Shown here piece by piece: positions 1 through 5,827 of a stretch of 10,038 nt of DNA. The notes beneath the pieces are model-generated. The model had not been told where the DNA came from. It did not search any database and worked only from the letters and a program-made list of their open reading frames with translations. The position numbers were made by a program, and so were the translations under genes. The DNA lies in NCBI GenBank assembly GCA_027047745.1, contig JALTUB010000384.1, positions 1 to 10,038 on the forward strand, given 5' to 3'. Position 1 is the stretch's first letter, and every line of letters starts with the position of its first letter. Source of the stretch: Sulfurimonas sp. GTDB taxonomy: Bacteria; Campylobacterota; Campylobacteria; Campylobacterales; Sulfurimonadaceae.

Positions 1-1
1 A

Positions 2-343
2 CTTGAAACTGCTAAAGAGCTTGACTTAGAAGAAGAACTTATTGGGCAGTTAGTCAAAGAGTATGTGACTCAACTCATAGAGGCAAATATAACTTTTAAA
101 GAAGAGTTATTAACACTAAAGAACTCCCAAGAAAATTCTGCAAAACTAGACTTTACAGCATTTCATAATCTAGCACATAAAAATCTAGGTGTTGCAAGAA
201 ATTTACGAATTAAAGATTGTGAAGAACTGCTTGATGGGATGATGAAAGAAAAAAACTTGGATTATCTATCTATCTTGATAGAAGTTTTACAATCCTGTGC
301 AATAAAATTAGAGCCAACTACTGCATTTAATGTATTAAAATAG
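2..343 (+). CDS. C-terminal part of a protein ending in an HPt-like domain (partial, 5' end outside window)
   Basis: The frame is open from the left edge (first full codon at base 2) and gives 113 residues before a TAG stop, so the N-terminus lies outside the window. An internal GTG at 65 is not a convincing start because the coding frame continues upstream. The visible part is acidic and helical. It contains AHKNLGVARNLRI (visible residues 58-70), which resembles the phosphorylatable-histidine helix of HPt domains (family pattern roughly HxLKGxxxNLG), with candidate histidine 59 at bases 176-178. The following helix (EELLDGMM...ILIEVLQSC) fits the rest of a four-helix bundle. Compared with the usual pattern, the Lys three residues after the His is Leu here. 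HPt domains pass phosphate between histidine kinases and response regulators. In this lineage they often sit at the end of PAS or receiver-containing sensors, but the upstream part is not visible. The gene is convergent with the small membrane gene at 347-520. Confidence 0.6.
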   Translation, partial: LETAKELDLEEELIGQLVKEYVTQLIEANITFKEELLTLKNSQENSAKLDFTAFHNLAHKNLGVARNLRIKDCEELLDGMMKEKNLDYLSILIEVLQSCAIKLEPTTAFNVLK

Positions 344-357
344 ATATTACCTATTTT
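337..357. terminator. Weak hairpin between convergent stop codons
   Basis: AAAATAG (337-343) and CTATTTT (351-357) are perfect inverted arms around a 7-base loop, and T-rich sequence follows on the plus strand. The arms overlap the TAG stop of the HPt gene, and the TAA stop of the minus-strand 57-residue gene (347-349) lies in the loop. The position suits a shared bidirectional terminator, but the stem is only 7 bp and nearly all A/T, so it would be weak and could be chance. Confidence 0.3.
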
Positions 358-520
358 TTAGAGAATGTGATATTTGTTCAAGTTTACCTTTTGGCTTTAA
401 TATAATCATATTGTCATTCTTTTTTTTTATAGGTAATGCAAATGCAAGAATAATAAAGATAAATGAAAATACTATCCCAGCTAAAAGACTGAGAACCAGT
501 TTTAATTTAAAATCTTGCAC
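347..520 (-). CDS. 57-residue single-helix membrane protein, GTG start
   Basis: This reads on the minus strand from GTG (520-518) to TAA (349-347). It begins QDFKLKLVLSLLAGIVF after the start Met and has one strongly hydrophobic stretch at about residues 8-31 (VLSLLAGIVFSFIFIILAFA core). A basic patch KKK (32-34) follows, then a polar tail ending KGKLEQISHSLKNR. An AGGA sequence overlaps the stop region of the upstream 98-residue gene and lies 6 bases before the GTG, an ideal ribosome-binding distance. The gap to that gene is only 8 bases, so the two are probably translated together as the tail of the malic enzyme transcript. I do not recognise a family. Evidence that it is real: start site, spacing, hydrophobic pattern, and the fit between two stop codons (only 3 bases to the convergent HPt gene). 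A run of nine A residues lies in the KKK codons. Function unknown; perhaps a small partner of the neighbouring membrane protein. Confidence 0.68.
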   Translation of the reverse strand: MQDFKLKLVLSLLAGIVFSFIFIILAFALPIKKKNDNMIILKPKGKLEQISHSLKNR

Positions 521-528
521 AACTTATC

Positions 529-825
529 CTATTCATGCTCATGTGTCATGTAAACCCAAAATTCTTTATGAGAAAGACCCTTATTTAAAAAATAAATTTG
601 TAAAACAGCAACTCTATACAAAGTTATTATCATCTTAGTATATGGGATAAAGAGGCTAATACCTACCCACATAGGTTGTTCTTTGTCACCTTTTGACTCC
701 ATCATCTCTTTAATGCCAATATTATTACTCAAATAAATTCCAAATAAAATTGAAAATACAAAGTTTAATATCAATCCAAAAATAATATATGCCATAAAAT
801 CTTGTTCATTCATTCCAGCTATCAT
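529..825 (-). CDS. 98-residue membrane protein, probably two transmembrane helices
   Basis: The ATG at 825 is preceded by GGATAGG, with AGG 8 bases upstream, which supports this start over an in-frame ATG four codons later. The protein starts MIAGMNEQDF and has a hydrophobic segment at about residues 12-33 (AYIIFGLILNFVFSILFGIY). A charged linker rich in Lys/Glu/Asp follows (about 38-50). A second hydrophobic segment runs from about 51 to 80 (WVGISLFIPYTKMIITLYRV region) and contains a Pro and a Lys. It ends in a His/Glu-rich tail, THEHE. I do not recognise the family. The gene lies 42 bases downstream of the malic enzyme stop and 8 bases upstream of the 57-residue membrane gene, all on one strand. 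This suggests co-transcription, although a hairpin at 847-870 sits between it and the malic enzyme. An open frame on the plus strand across 411-638 is antisense and not credible. A role linked to malate metabolism or transport is possible but is only inference from position. Confidence 0.72.
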   Translation of the reverse strand: MIAGMNEQDFMAYIIFGLILNFVFSILFGIYLSNNIGIKEMMESKGDKEQPMWVGISLFIPYTKMIITLYRVAVLQIYFLNKGLSHKEFWVYMTHEHE

Positions 826-846
826 GTGTTAAACCTATCCTTATAT

Positions 847-870
847 TAAGAAGAGCAAAAGCTCTTCTTA
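847..870 (-). terminator. 10-bp perfect hairpin at the end of the malic enzyme gene
   Basis: TAAGAAGAGC (847-856) and GCTCTTCTTA (861-870) are perfect complements around a 4-base loop. On the minus strand the stem begins with the malic enzyme TAA stop itself. The base-paired part has some G/C, but the sequence after it on the minus strand (TTAATATAAGG) is not a clean T-tract. It may therefore be a leaky terminator, or an mRNA end stabiliser or processing site that sets the ratio of malic enzyme to the two downstream membrane genes. Confidence 0.5.
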
Positions 871-2175
871 TATTTTACCATCTAAATGTTGTGCTAATTT
901 TTCTAGTTTTACTCTATAAGCATCCATATCAAAATCTTTAACTCTAGCAACACCATCTTCGATAGCAGCCTGAGCAACTGCCGAAGCAACATAGATAAGA
1001 ACTCTTCTATCAAATGGTGATGGAATAATGTATTCTGTACCAAATGTCATATCGTCACCTCTACCATGAGCTGCTTTTACATGAGCTGGAACTTCCTCTT
1101 TTGCAAGAGATGCCAATGCACGAGATGCTGCCATTTTCATGTTTTCTGTAATCTTAGTTGCTCTAGTATCTAATGCACCACGGAAAATTTGAGGGAAACC
1201 AAGAACATTATTTACTTGATTTGCATAGTCACTTCTTCCTGTACCTATGATAACATCTGGACGAGCCTCTTTTGCAAGTGGTGGTTTAATCTCAGGATTT
1301 GGATTTGCACATGCAAAGATGATAGGAGATTTTTCACTCATTGTTTTTACCCATTCAGGTTTGATTAAATCAGGTTGAGAGAGACCAAGAACCATATCTG
1401 CACCCTTCATAGCATCTTCAAGTGTTCTATCTTCTGTATCAAATGCAAACATCTGTTTTTGTTTGTTCAAATCATCTCTACCACTGTGGATAACACCCTT
1501 AGAATCAAGCATAGTGATGTTTTTTACACCAAGTCTTTTATACATTGAAGCACATGCGATTCCAGATGCACCAGCACCTATCACAACGACTTTAAGGTCA
1601 GATGCATCTTTTCCACTCATCTCAAGAACATTTATAAGACCAGCAGTTGTAATCACTGCCGTACCATGTTGATCATCATGAAAAACTGGAACATTACAAA
1701 TCTCTTTTAATCTATCTTCTATCTCAAAACATCTAGGAGCTGAAATATCTTCAAGATTTACACCACCAAAACTATCAGCCATTGCAGCTACTATCTTAAT
1801 AATCTCTTCAGTATCTTTTGTGTTTAACTCAATATCAACAGCATCAACATTGGCAAATGCTTTAAAAAGTACACCTTTACCTTCCATAACTGGTTTACCA
1901 GCTAAATGTCCAATATCACCAAGACCTAAAACAGCAGTACCATCTGAGACAACAGCAACTAGGTTGCCTTTGTTTGTATAGTCATAAGCTTTTTCTATAT
2001 CTTTTTCTATCTCCAAACATGGAAAAGCAACACCTGGACTATAAGCCATAGCCAACTCTTTATCTGTATTACATGGTTTTGTTAACAGTGTTCCTGTTTT
2101 TCCATTTGTATCAAACTCACCTGTAGCCTCATGATATTGTAACGACTCTTCTTCAAACGATAATTCTTTTGACAT
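868..2175 (-). CDS. Malic enzyme (malate dehydrogenase, oxaloacetate-decarboxylating)
   Basis: This catalyses reversible oxidative decarboxylation of malate to pyruvate and CO2 with NAD(P). At 435 residues it matches the short bacterial form without the C-terminal phosphotransacetylase-like domain of long MaeB proteins. Motifs in order: TGTLLTKP near residue 27; AYSPGVA with the likely catalytic Tyr45; SDGTAVLGLGDIG (77-89); MEGKGVLFK with the likely catalytic Lys100; LEDISAPRCFEIE with metal ligands Glu142 and Asp143; VFHDDQHGTA with metal ligand Asp168; a Rossmann dinucleotide loop GAGASG (200-205); ANPNPEI (290-296); and SDYANQVNNVLGFPQIFRGA (315-334). No active-site residue is missing. 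Strand two of the Rossmann fold ends LDSKG, which does not let me decide between NAD and NADP. The start has AAGGG about 6 bases upstream. The gene is divergent from oadGAB, which acts on the same pyruvate/C4 node, and is followed by two small membrane genes. Cytoplasmic. Confidence 0.95.
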   Translation of the reverse strand: MSKELSFEEESLQYHEATGEFDTNGKTGTLLTKPCNTDKELAMAYSPGVAFPCLEIEKDIEKAYDYTNKGNLVAVVSDGTAVLGLGDIGHLAGKPVMEGKGVLFKAFANVDAVDIELNTKDTEEIIKIVAAMADSFGGVNLEDISAPRCFEIEDRLKEICNVPVFHDDQHGTAVITTAGLINVLEMSGKDASDLKVVVIGAGASGIACASMYKRLGVKNITMLDSKGVIHSGRDDLNKQKQMFAFDTEDRTLEDAMKGADMVLGLSQPDLIKPEWVKTMSEKSPIIFACANPNPEIKPPLAKEARPDVIIGTGRSDYANQVNNVLGFPQIFRGALDTRATKITENMKMAASRALASLAKEEVPAHVKAAHGRGDDMTFGTEYIIPSPFDRRVLIYVASAVAQAAIEDGVARVKDFDMDAYRVKLEKLAQHLDGKI

Positions 2176-2243
2176 TAAAAACCCTTTATATTATATATTG
2201 CAATTCTATCCAAAGGAGAAGGATTAAAAATTGCCTAGACTTT

Positions 2244-2252
2244 ATTATAGCA
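2244..2252 (-). promoter_or_regulatory. Extended -10 promoter for the malic enzyme operon
   Basis: On the minus strand the sequence reads TGCTATAAT, an exact TGnTATAAT extended -10, with TATAAT at 2249-2244. There is no clear -35, which is normal for the main sigma factor in Campylobacterota. Transcription would start near 2237 and leave a leader of about 60 bases. A second TATAAT at 2195-2190 lies too close to the start codon to be useful, because its transcript would begin inside the ribosome-binding site. Confidence 0.6.
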
Positions 2253-2350
2253 ATATTTTATTAAGTAGCATATTTATTAGAGAATATATTTCAAAAAGAG
2301 TATATTTGTGCGAAGATTTGACAATTGTTTATTAAATATTGAATATTCTT

Positions 2351-2360
2351 TAGATATAAT
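2351..2360 (+). promoter_or_regulatory. -10 promoter element for oadGAB
   Basis: TAGATATAAT includes a perfect TATAAT at 2355-2360, about 54 bases before the oadG start, with AT-rich sequence upstream. A TTGACA at 2318-2323 is 31 bases away, too far to be its -35 partner. An AATATT-G-AATATT inverted repeat (2335-2347) lies just upstream and could be an operator, though such AT palindromes are common in this background. Predicted start of transcription is near 2367. Confidence 0.55.
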
Positions 2361-2376
2361 ATCTTTTTATAAAAAC

Positions 2377-2398
2377 TAAGTAAGAAGTATCTTACTTA
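2377..2398 (+). promoter_or_regulatory. 5'-leader hairpin just before the oadG ribosome-binding site
   Basis: TAAGTAAGA (2377-2385) and TCTTACTTA (2390-2398) pair perfectly around the loop AGTA. The stem starts roughly 10 bases after the predicted transcription start and ends 3 bases before AAAGG, the oadG ribosome-binding site. It has no T-tract and lies before the gene, so it is not an ordinary terminator. It may stabilise the mRNA 5' end or be the target of a translational regulator. Confidence 0.45.
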
Positions 2399-2413
2399 TA
2401 TAAAGGTTGTTTT

Positions 2414-2644
2414 ATGGAAGTAAACCTCATAGTAGAAGGTTTTAAATTTATGGCTTTAGGGATGGCTACTGTATTCGTTTTTCTAGTTATCATGATAATT
2501 AGTATGAATATAATGTCATCATTTATTAATAAATTTTTTCCTGAACCAAAAACAGTTGATGTGTCACCAAACACACAGGAAGAAGACAAGAAAAAGATTA
2601 TAGCAGCTATCTCAGCAGCAATCAAATATCATAGAGAAGGTTAA
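2414..2644 (+). CDS. oadG: Oxaloacetate decarboxylase gamma subunit (sodium pump)
   Basis: A 76-residue membrane protein of OadG type. It has a short N-terminus (MEVNLIVEGFKFMALGMATV), one long hydrophobic helix at about residues 11-36, a basic/proline junction NKFFPEPK (39-46) and a charged cytoplasmic tail ending in a helix (KKKIIAAISAAIKYHREG). GMATVF within the helix is typical of the family. In the complex, gamma anchors the soluble alpha subunit to the membrane beta subunit and helps assembly. I see no strongly His-rich C-terminus such as the one described for zinc binding in some OadG proteins. AAAGG lies 7 bases before the ATG. oadA begins 8 bases after its stop. Identification rests on size, helix-plus-tail layout and position before oadA and oadB. 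Short OadG proteins diverge, so the gene order carries much of the weight. Confidence 0.88.
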   Translation: MEVNLIVEGFKFMALGMATVFVFLVIMIISMNIMSSFINKFFPEPKTVDVSPNTQEEDKKKIIAAISAAIKYHREG

Positions 2645-2652
2645 GGATAAAA

Positions 2653-4446
2653 ATGGCTAAAAAATTTATAGATGTAATGGATACAAGCTTTAGAGATGGT
2701 TTTCAGTCAGTTTTTGGTGGCCGTGTACTTATGGATGATTTTCTTCCAGCAGTAGAAGCAGCAAAAATTGCAGGTTTAAATCACTTTGAATTTGGTGGTG
2801 GAGCAAGATTTCAATCTCTCTACTTTTACCTAAGAGAAGATGCCTTTGAGATGATGGACAAGTTTCGTAAGATAGTAGGTCCGGATACAAATCTTCAAAC
2901 ATTAGCAAGAGGTGTTAATACTGTTATGTTAGATACTGGTTCAAAAGAACTTATTGATTTACATGCAAAAATGTTTAAGAAACATGGAACAACCACTATT
3001 CGCAACTTCGATGCACTAAATGATATTGAAAATTTAAAGTATTCAGGTGAACGAATTGTTCATCACGGTTTAAAACATGAAGTTACTATAACAATGATGG
3101 ATTTACCACCAAGTTGCACAGGTGCTCATGATGTAGCTTTTTATGAAAAAAAACTTCATGAAATTTTAGATAGTGATATTCCTTATGACAGCATCTGCTT
3201 TAAAGATGCATCAGGTACTTCAAACCCTAAAAAAGTTTTTGAAACTATAAAAATGGCAAGAAAACTGATACCAGAAGATATGCACCTTCGCTTACATACT
3301 CATGAAACAGCTGGTGTGTCTGTAGCTTCATATTTAGCCGCTCTTGATGCTGGTGTTGATGGTATTGACATGGCAGTTTCACCAGTAAGTGGGGGAACAA
3401 GTCAACCAGATATTTTGACAATGCTTCATGCAACTAAAGGTATGAATATTGACCTTGGTGGTTTAGAGATTGAAAAAATATTGACTTATGAAAAAGAGAT
3501 GCAAGAGTGTTTAAGTGACTACTTTATACCACCAGAAGCAACTATGGTATCTCCTATCATCCCTTTTTCACCAATGCCAGGTGGCGCACTAACTGCAAAT
3601 ACCCAAATGATGCGTGATAACGACATCTTAGATAAATTTCCAGAAGTAATAGCTGCCATGACTGAAGTTGTTGAAAAAGGTGGATATGGAACATCTGTAA
3701 CTCCTGTTTCACAGTTTTACTTCCAACAAGCACTTAACAATGTAATGCAAGGTCCATGGGAAGTAATAGCACCAGGATATGGAAGAATGGTTCTAGGTTA
3801 TTTTGGAAAGACTCCTGTTGAACCAGACCCAGAAATAGTAAAAATAGCATCCCAAAAGCTAAACTTACTACCAACAAAAGAAAGAGCATTAGACTTGACA
3901 GATGCAGATCCTAAAAAATCTTTAGAGAGTTGGATAAACAGACTTAAAGAAGAAGATATTGAAATCACAGAAGAGAATATCTTCATAGCGGCTGCATGTC
4001 AGGACAAAGGTATCTCGTTCCTTAAAGGGAAAGGCGAGTTAAATGTAAGAAAATTATCCGATATGGAAGATTGTAAAGGAGAAGGAAAAGAGATGAGTGG
4101 AAATTATACAGTAGTAGTAGATGGTCAAAAATTTAGTGTTCAAGTTGCTGAGGGTAGTGGTGATGTTCAAATAGTTGCAGTAGATGGAGAAGCAGTAGTA
4201 GCAGCTCCAACACCTAATACATCAGTTGGTAACGGGATTGAGATTAAAGCACTTCTTCCAGGTAGTGTTTGGAAAATTGTTGCTAATCCAGGTCAAAGCG
4301 TAAATGAAGGTGATGTAATAATGATTTTAGAGTCCATGAAGATGGAAATTGATGTCATTGCTCCAAAAGGTGGTGTACTTAAGACTATAAATGTTGCTAC
4401 AAATGATAAAGTTGTAGAAGGTCAAGTCGTAGCCGTTATAGGATAA
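2653..4446 (+). CDS. oadA: Biotin-containing oxaloacetate decarboxylase alpha subunit / pyruvate carboxylase subunit B
   Basis: A 597-residue carboxyltransferase with a C-terminal biotin carrier. The carboxyltransferase barrel starts with DTSFRDGFQS (10-19). Metal and catalytic residues are visible: Asp10, Lys184 in CFKDASG (the position that is carboxylated in relatives), and His215/His217 in HTHETAG. The conserved PMPGGALTANTQ (307-318) belongs to the second half. A short linker (about 475-525, AAPTPNTSVG) leads to a lipoyl/biotinyl domain with ESMKM, where Lys563, 34 residues from the end, is the biotinylation site. There is no biotin carboxylase domain. The sequence closely resembles, from memory, C. 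jejuni PycB, the second subunit of a two-part pyruvate carboxylase. Lying between oadG and oadB, it should transfer CO2 from oxaloacetate to biotin for the sodium pump. Both roles are possible. AAGGA overlaps the oadG stop and oadB follows after 3 bases, indicating translational coupling. Confidence 0.93.
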   Translation: MAKKFIDVMDTSFRDGFQSVFGGRVLMDDFLPAVEAAKIAGLNHFEFGGGARFQSLYFYLREDAFEMMDKFRKIVGPDTNLQTLARGVNTVMLDTGSKELIDLHAKMFKKHGTTTIRNFDALNDIENLKYSGERIVHHGLKHEVTITMMDLPPSCTGAHDVAFYEKKLHEILDSDIPYDSICFKDASGTSNPKKVFETIKMARKLIPEDMHLRLHTHETAGVSVASYLAALDAGVDGIDMAVSPVSGGTSQPDILTMLHATKGMNIDLGGLEIEKILTYEKEMQECLSDYFIPPEATMVSPIIPFSPMPGGALTANTQMMRDNDILDKFPEVIAAMTEVVEKGGYGTSVTPVSQFYFQQALNNVMQGPWEVIAPGYGRMVLGYFGKTPVEPDPEIVKIASQKLNLLPTKERALDLTDADPKKSLESWINRLKEEDIEITEENIFIAAACQDKGISFLKGKGELNVRKLSDMEDCKGEGKEMSGNYTVVVDGQKFSVQVAEGSGDVQIVAVDGEAVVAAPTPNTSVGNGIEIKALLPGSVWKIVANPGQSVNEGDVIMILESMKMEIDVIAPKGGVLKTINVATNDKVVEGQVVAVIG

Positions 4447-4449
4447 TTT

Positions 4450-5781
4450 ATGAAAAATATTGTACTTAAATTTCTTGCACTCTTCATGTTATTTACATTT
4501 ACAAATGTAATGGCAAACGAGCATGTAGCTACAACTACGCAAACTATGTCAGCACATCAGAAAGAAACATATAAATCAAAGCCATTTTCAGAGATGATTA
4601 CAGGCTTTTTAAAATCAACTGGTATTGTTGCCTTTATAAATCCTCGTCCCAATGAACTAAGTGCTACAGGAAAACCTATGAGTAATTTTAGTAAAGGTCT
4701 TGGTCGTATTATTATGATTTTGATTACTTTCTTGCTCTTTTGGCTTGCTATCGCAAAAGGTTTTGAACCTTTACTTCTTTTACCTATTGCCTTTGGTGGT
4801 TTTCTAGCAAATATACCTATTGCTGGTATTGCAGGTCCTCATGGATTTTTAGGTGTCATTTATGAAGCAGGTCTTTCAAATGAACTTTTCCCTATCATCA
4901 TCTTTATGGGTGTTGGAGCTATGACAGACTTTGGTCCTCTACTTTCAAACCCTAAAACTGCCCTACTTGGTGGTGCAGCACAATTTGGTATCTTTGGAAC
5001 ACTTGTTGGAGCGATGGTTCTTGCACAGATGGGTTATGTTGATTTCACGCTAAAACAAGCTTCAGCTATCTCTATCATTGGTGGAGCTGATGGTCCTACT
5101 TCTATCTTTATTGCAACTAAACTTGCACCTGAGCTTTTAGGAGCTATTGCAGTTGCATCTTATAGTTATATGGCGATGGTGCCAATCATCCAACCTCCTA
5201 TCATGAGAGCATTAACAACAGACGCAGAGAGAAAGATTAAGATGACAACGCTTCGTCATGTATCTCGTTTAGAAAAACTTGTTTTTCCTATAGTTGTTTT
5301 ATCTTTAGCGATTTTAGTTTTACCAGAATCAACACCACTAATCGGTGCATTTATGTTTGGTAACTTTTTAAAAGAGTCTGGTGTTGTTGAGAGATTAAGT
5401 GATACACTTCAAAATGCACTTATCAACATTGTTACTATTTTCTTAGGTCTTGGTGTTGGTTCTAAACTAGCAGCAGATCAGTTTTTAGTTCCTGAGACTC
5501 TATTTATCATGGCTCTTGGTATTATTGCATTTGGTGTTGGTACTGCTGCTGGTGTACTTATGGCAAAATTTATGAACCTTTTCCCAGGTCACAAGATAAA
5601 TCCACTTATCGGTTCAGCAGGTGTTTCAGCAGTTCCTATGGCAGCTCGTGTATCAAATAAAGTTGGTATGGAGTATGACAGAACAAATATGCTTCTAATG
5701 CATGCGATGGGTCCAAATGTTGCAGGTGTTATCGGTTCAGCAGTTGCTGCTGGTGTACTTATCTCTTTATTTGCTAAATAA
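4450..5781 (+). CDS. oadB: Sodium-translocating oxaloacetate decarboxylase beta subunit
   Basis: A 443-residue polytopic membrane protein that decarboxylates carboxybiotin and moves sodium across the inner membrane. Family signatures: GVGAMTDFGPLLSNP (154-168), SIIGGADGPTSIF (208-220), ASYSYMAMVPIIQPPIM (236-252) and PLIGSAGVSAVPMAARV (385-401). Residues implicated in sodium passage in the Klebsiella enzyme (Asp203, Tyr229, Asn373, Gly377, Ser382, Arg389, from memory) have exact-spacing equivalents here: Asp214, Tyr240, Asn384, Gly388, Ser393 and Arg400. The N-terminus is longer than the core needs. It has a signal-like hydrophobic stretch (4-22) ending near VMANE, then about 60 polar residues before the next helix at about 85. 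The ribosome-binding AGGA is inside the last codons of oadA. A strong hairpin follows the gene. The decarboxylase complex needs OadG and biotinylated OadA, both encoded just upstream. Confidence 0.95.
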   Translation: MKNIVLKFLALFMLFTFTNVMANEHVATTTQTMSAHQKETYKSKPFSEMITGFLKSTGIVAFINPRPNELSATGKPMSNFSKGLGRIIMILITFLLFWLAIAKGFEPLLLLPIAFGGFLANIPIAGIAGPHGFLGVIYEAGLSNELFPIIIFMGVGAMTDFGPLLSNPKTALLGGAAQFGIFGTLVGAMVLAQMGYVDFTLKQASAISIIGGADGPTSIFIATKLAPELLGAIAVASYSYMAMVPIIQPPIMRALTTDAERKIKMTTLRHVSRLEKLVFPIVVLSLAILVLPESTPLIGAFMFGNFLKESGVVERLSDTLQNALINIVTIFLGLGVGSKLAADQFLVPETLFIMALGIIAFGVGTAAGVLMAKFMNLFPGHKINPLIGSAGVSAVPMAARVSNKVGMEYDRTNMLLMHAMGPNVAGVIGSAVAAGVLISLFAK

Positions 5782-5791
5782 TTAGCAACTT

Positions 5792-5820
5792 TAACAGATA
5801 TGCTTTTCGCATATCTGTTA
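5792..5820. terminator. 12-bp hairpin between convergent oadB and cheV
   Basis: TAACAGATATGC (5792-5803) and GCATATCTGTTA (5809-5820) are perfect arms around a 5-base loop. The hairpin fills the 46-base gap between the oadB and cheV stops, so it most likely ends both transcripts. On the plus strand it is followed by TTATCTACTA, only moderately T-rich. The long stem and convergent position are the main support. Confidence 0.75.
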
Positions 5821-5827
5821 TTATCTA

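Noticed and set aside
411..638. 75-codon open frame on the plus strand
   Set aside because: It lies antisense to both small membrane genes and starts in a poly-T run without a ribosome-binding site. Its translation has no family features, while the minus strand gives coherent membrane proteins with good start sites.
1463..1672. 69-codon plus-strand frame inside the malic enzyme gene
   Set aside because: Shadow of a gene with all its catalytic motifs intact on the other strand.
2231..2335. 34-codon plus-strand frame starting TTG, with AAGGA 7 bases upstream, as a leader peptide for oadG
   Set aside because: The start site looks good, but it is antisense to the malic enzyme leader and promoter. 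It ends before the likely oad promoter, no convincing plus-strand promoter precedes it, and its translation is unremarkable.
2318..2360. TTGACA at 2318-2323 as -35 of the oad promoter
   Set aside because: It is 31 bases from the TATAAT, far beyond the usual 16-18. The hexamer at the right distance (GAATAT) is a poor -10, and this lineage generally does not need a -35 box.
2392..2625. 77-codon minus-strand frame across oadG
   Set aside because: Shadow of oadG; the plus strand has the correct helix and tail, a ribosome-binding site and the operon position.
3245..3433. 62-codon minus-strand frame in oadA (also 3798-3986)
   Set aside because: Both are antisense to conserved carboxyltransferase sequence and have no start-site support.
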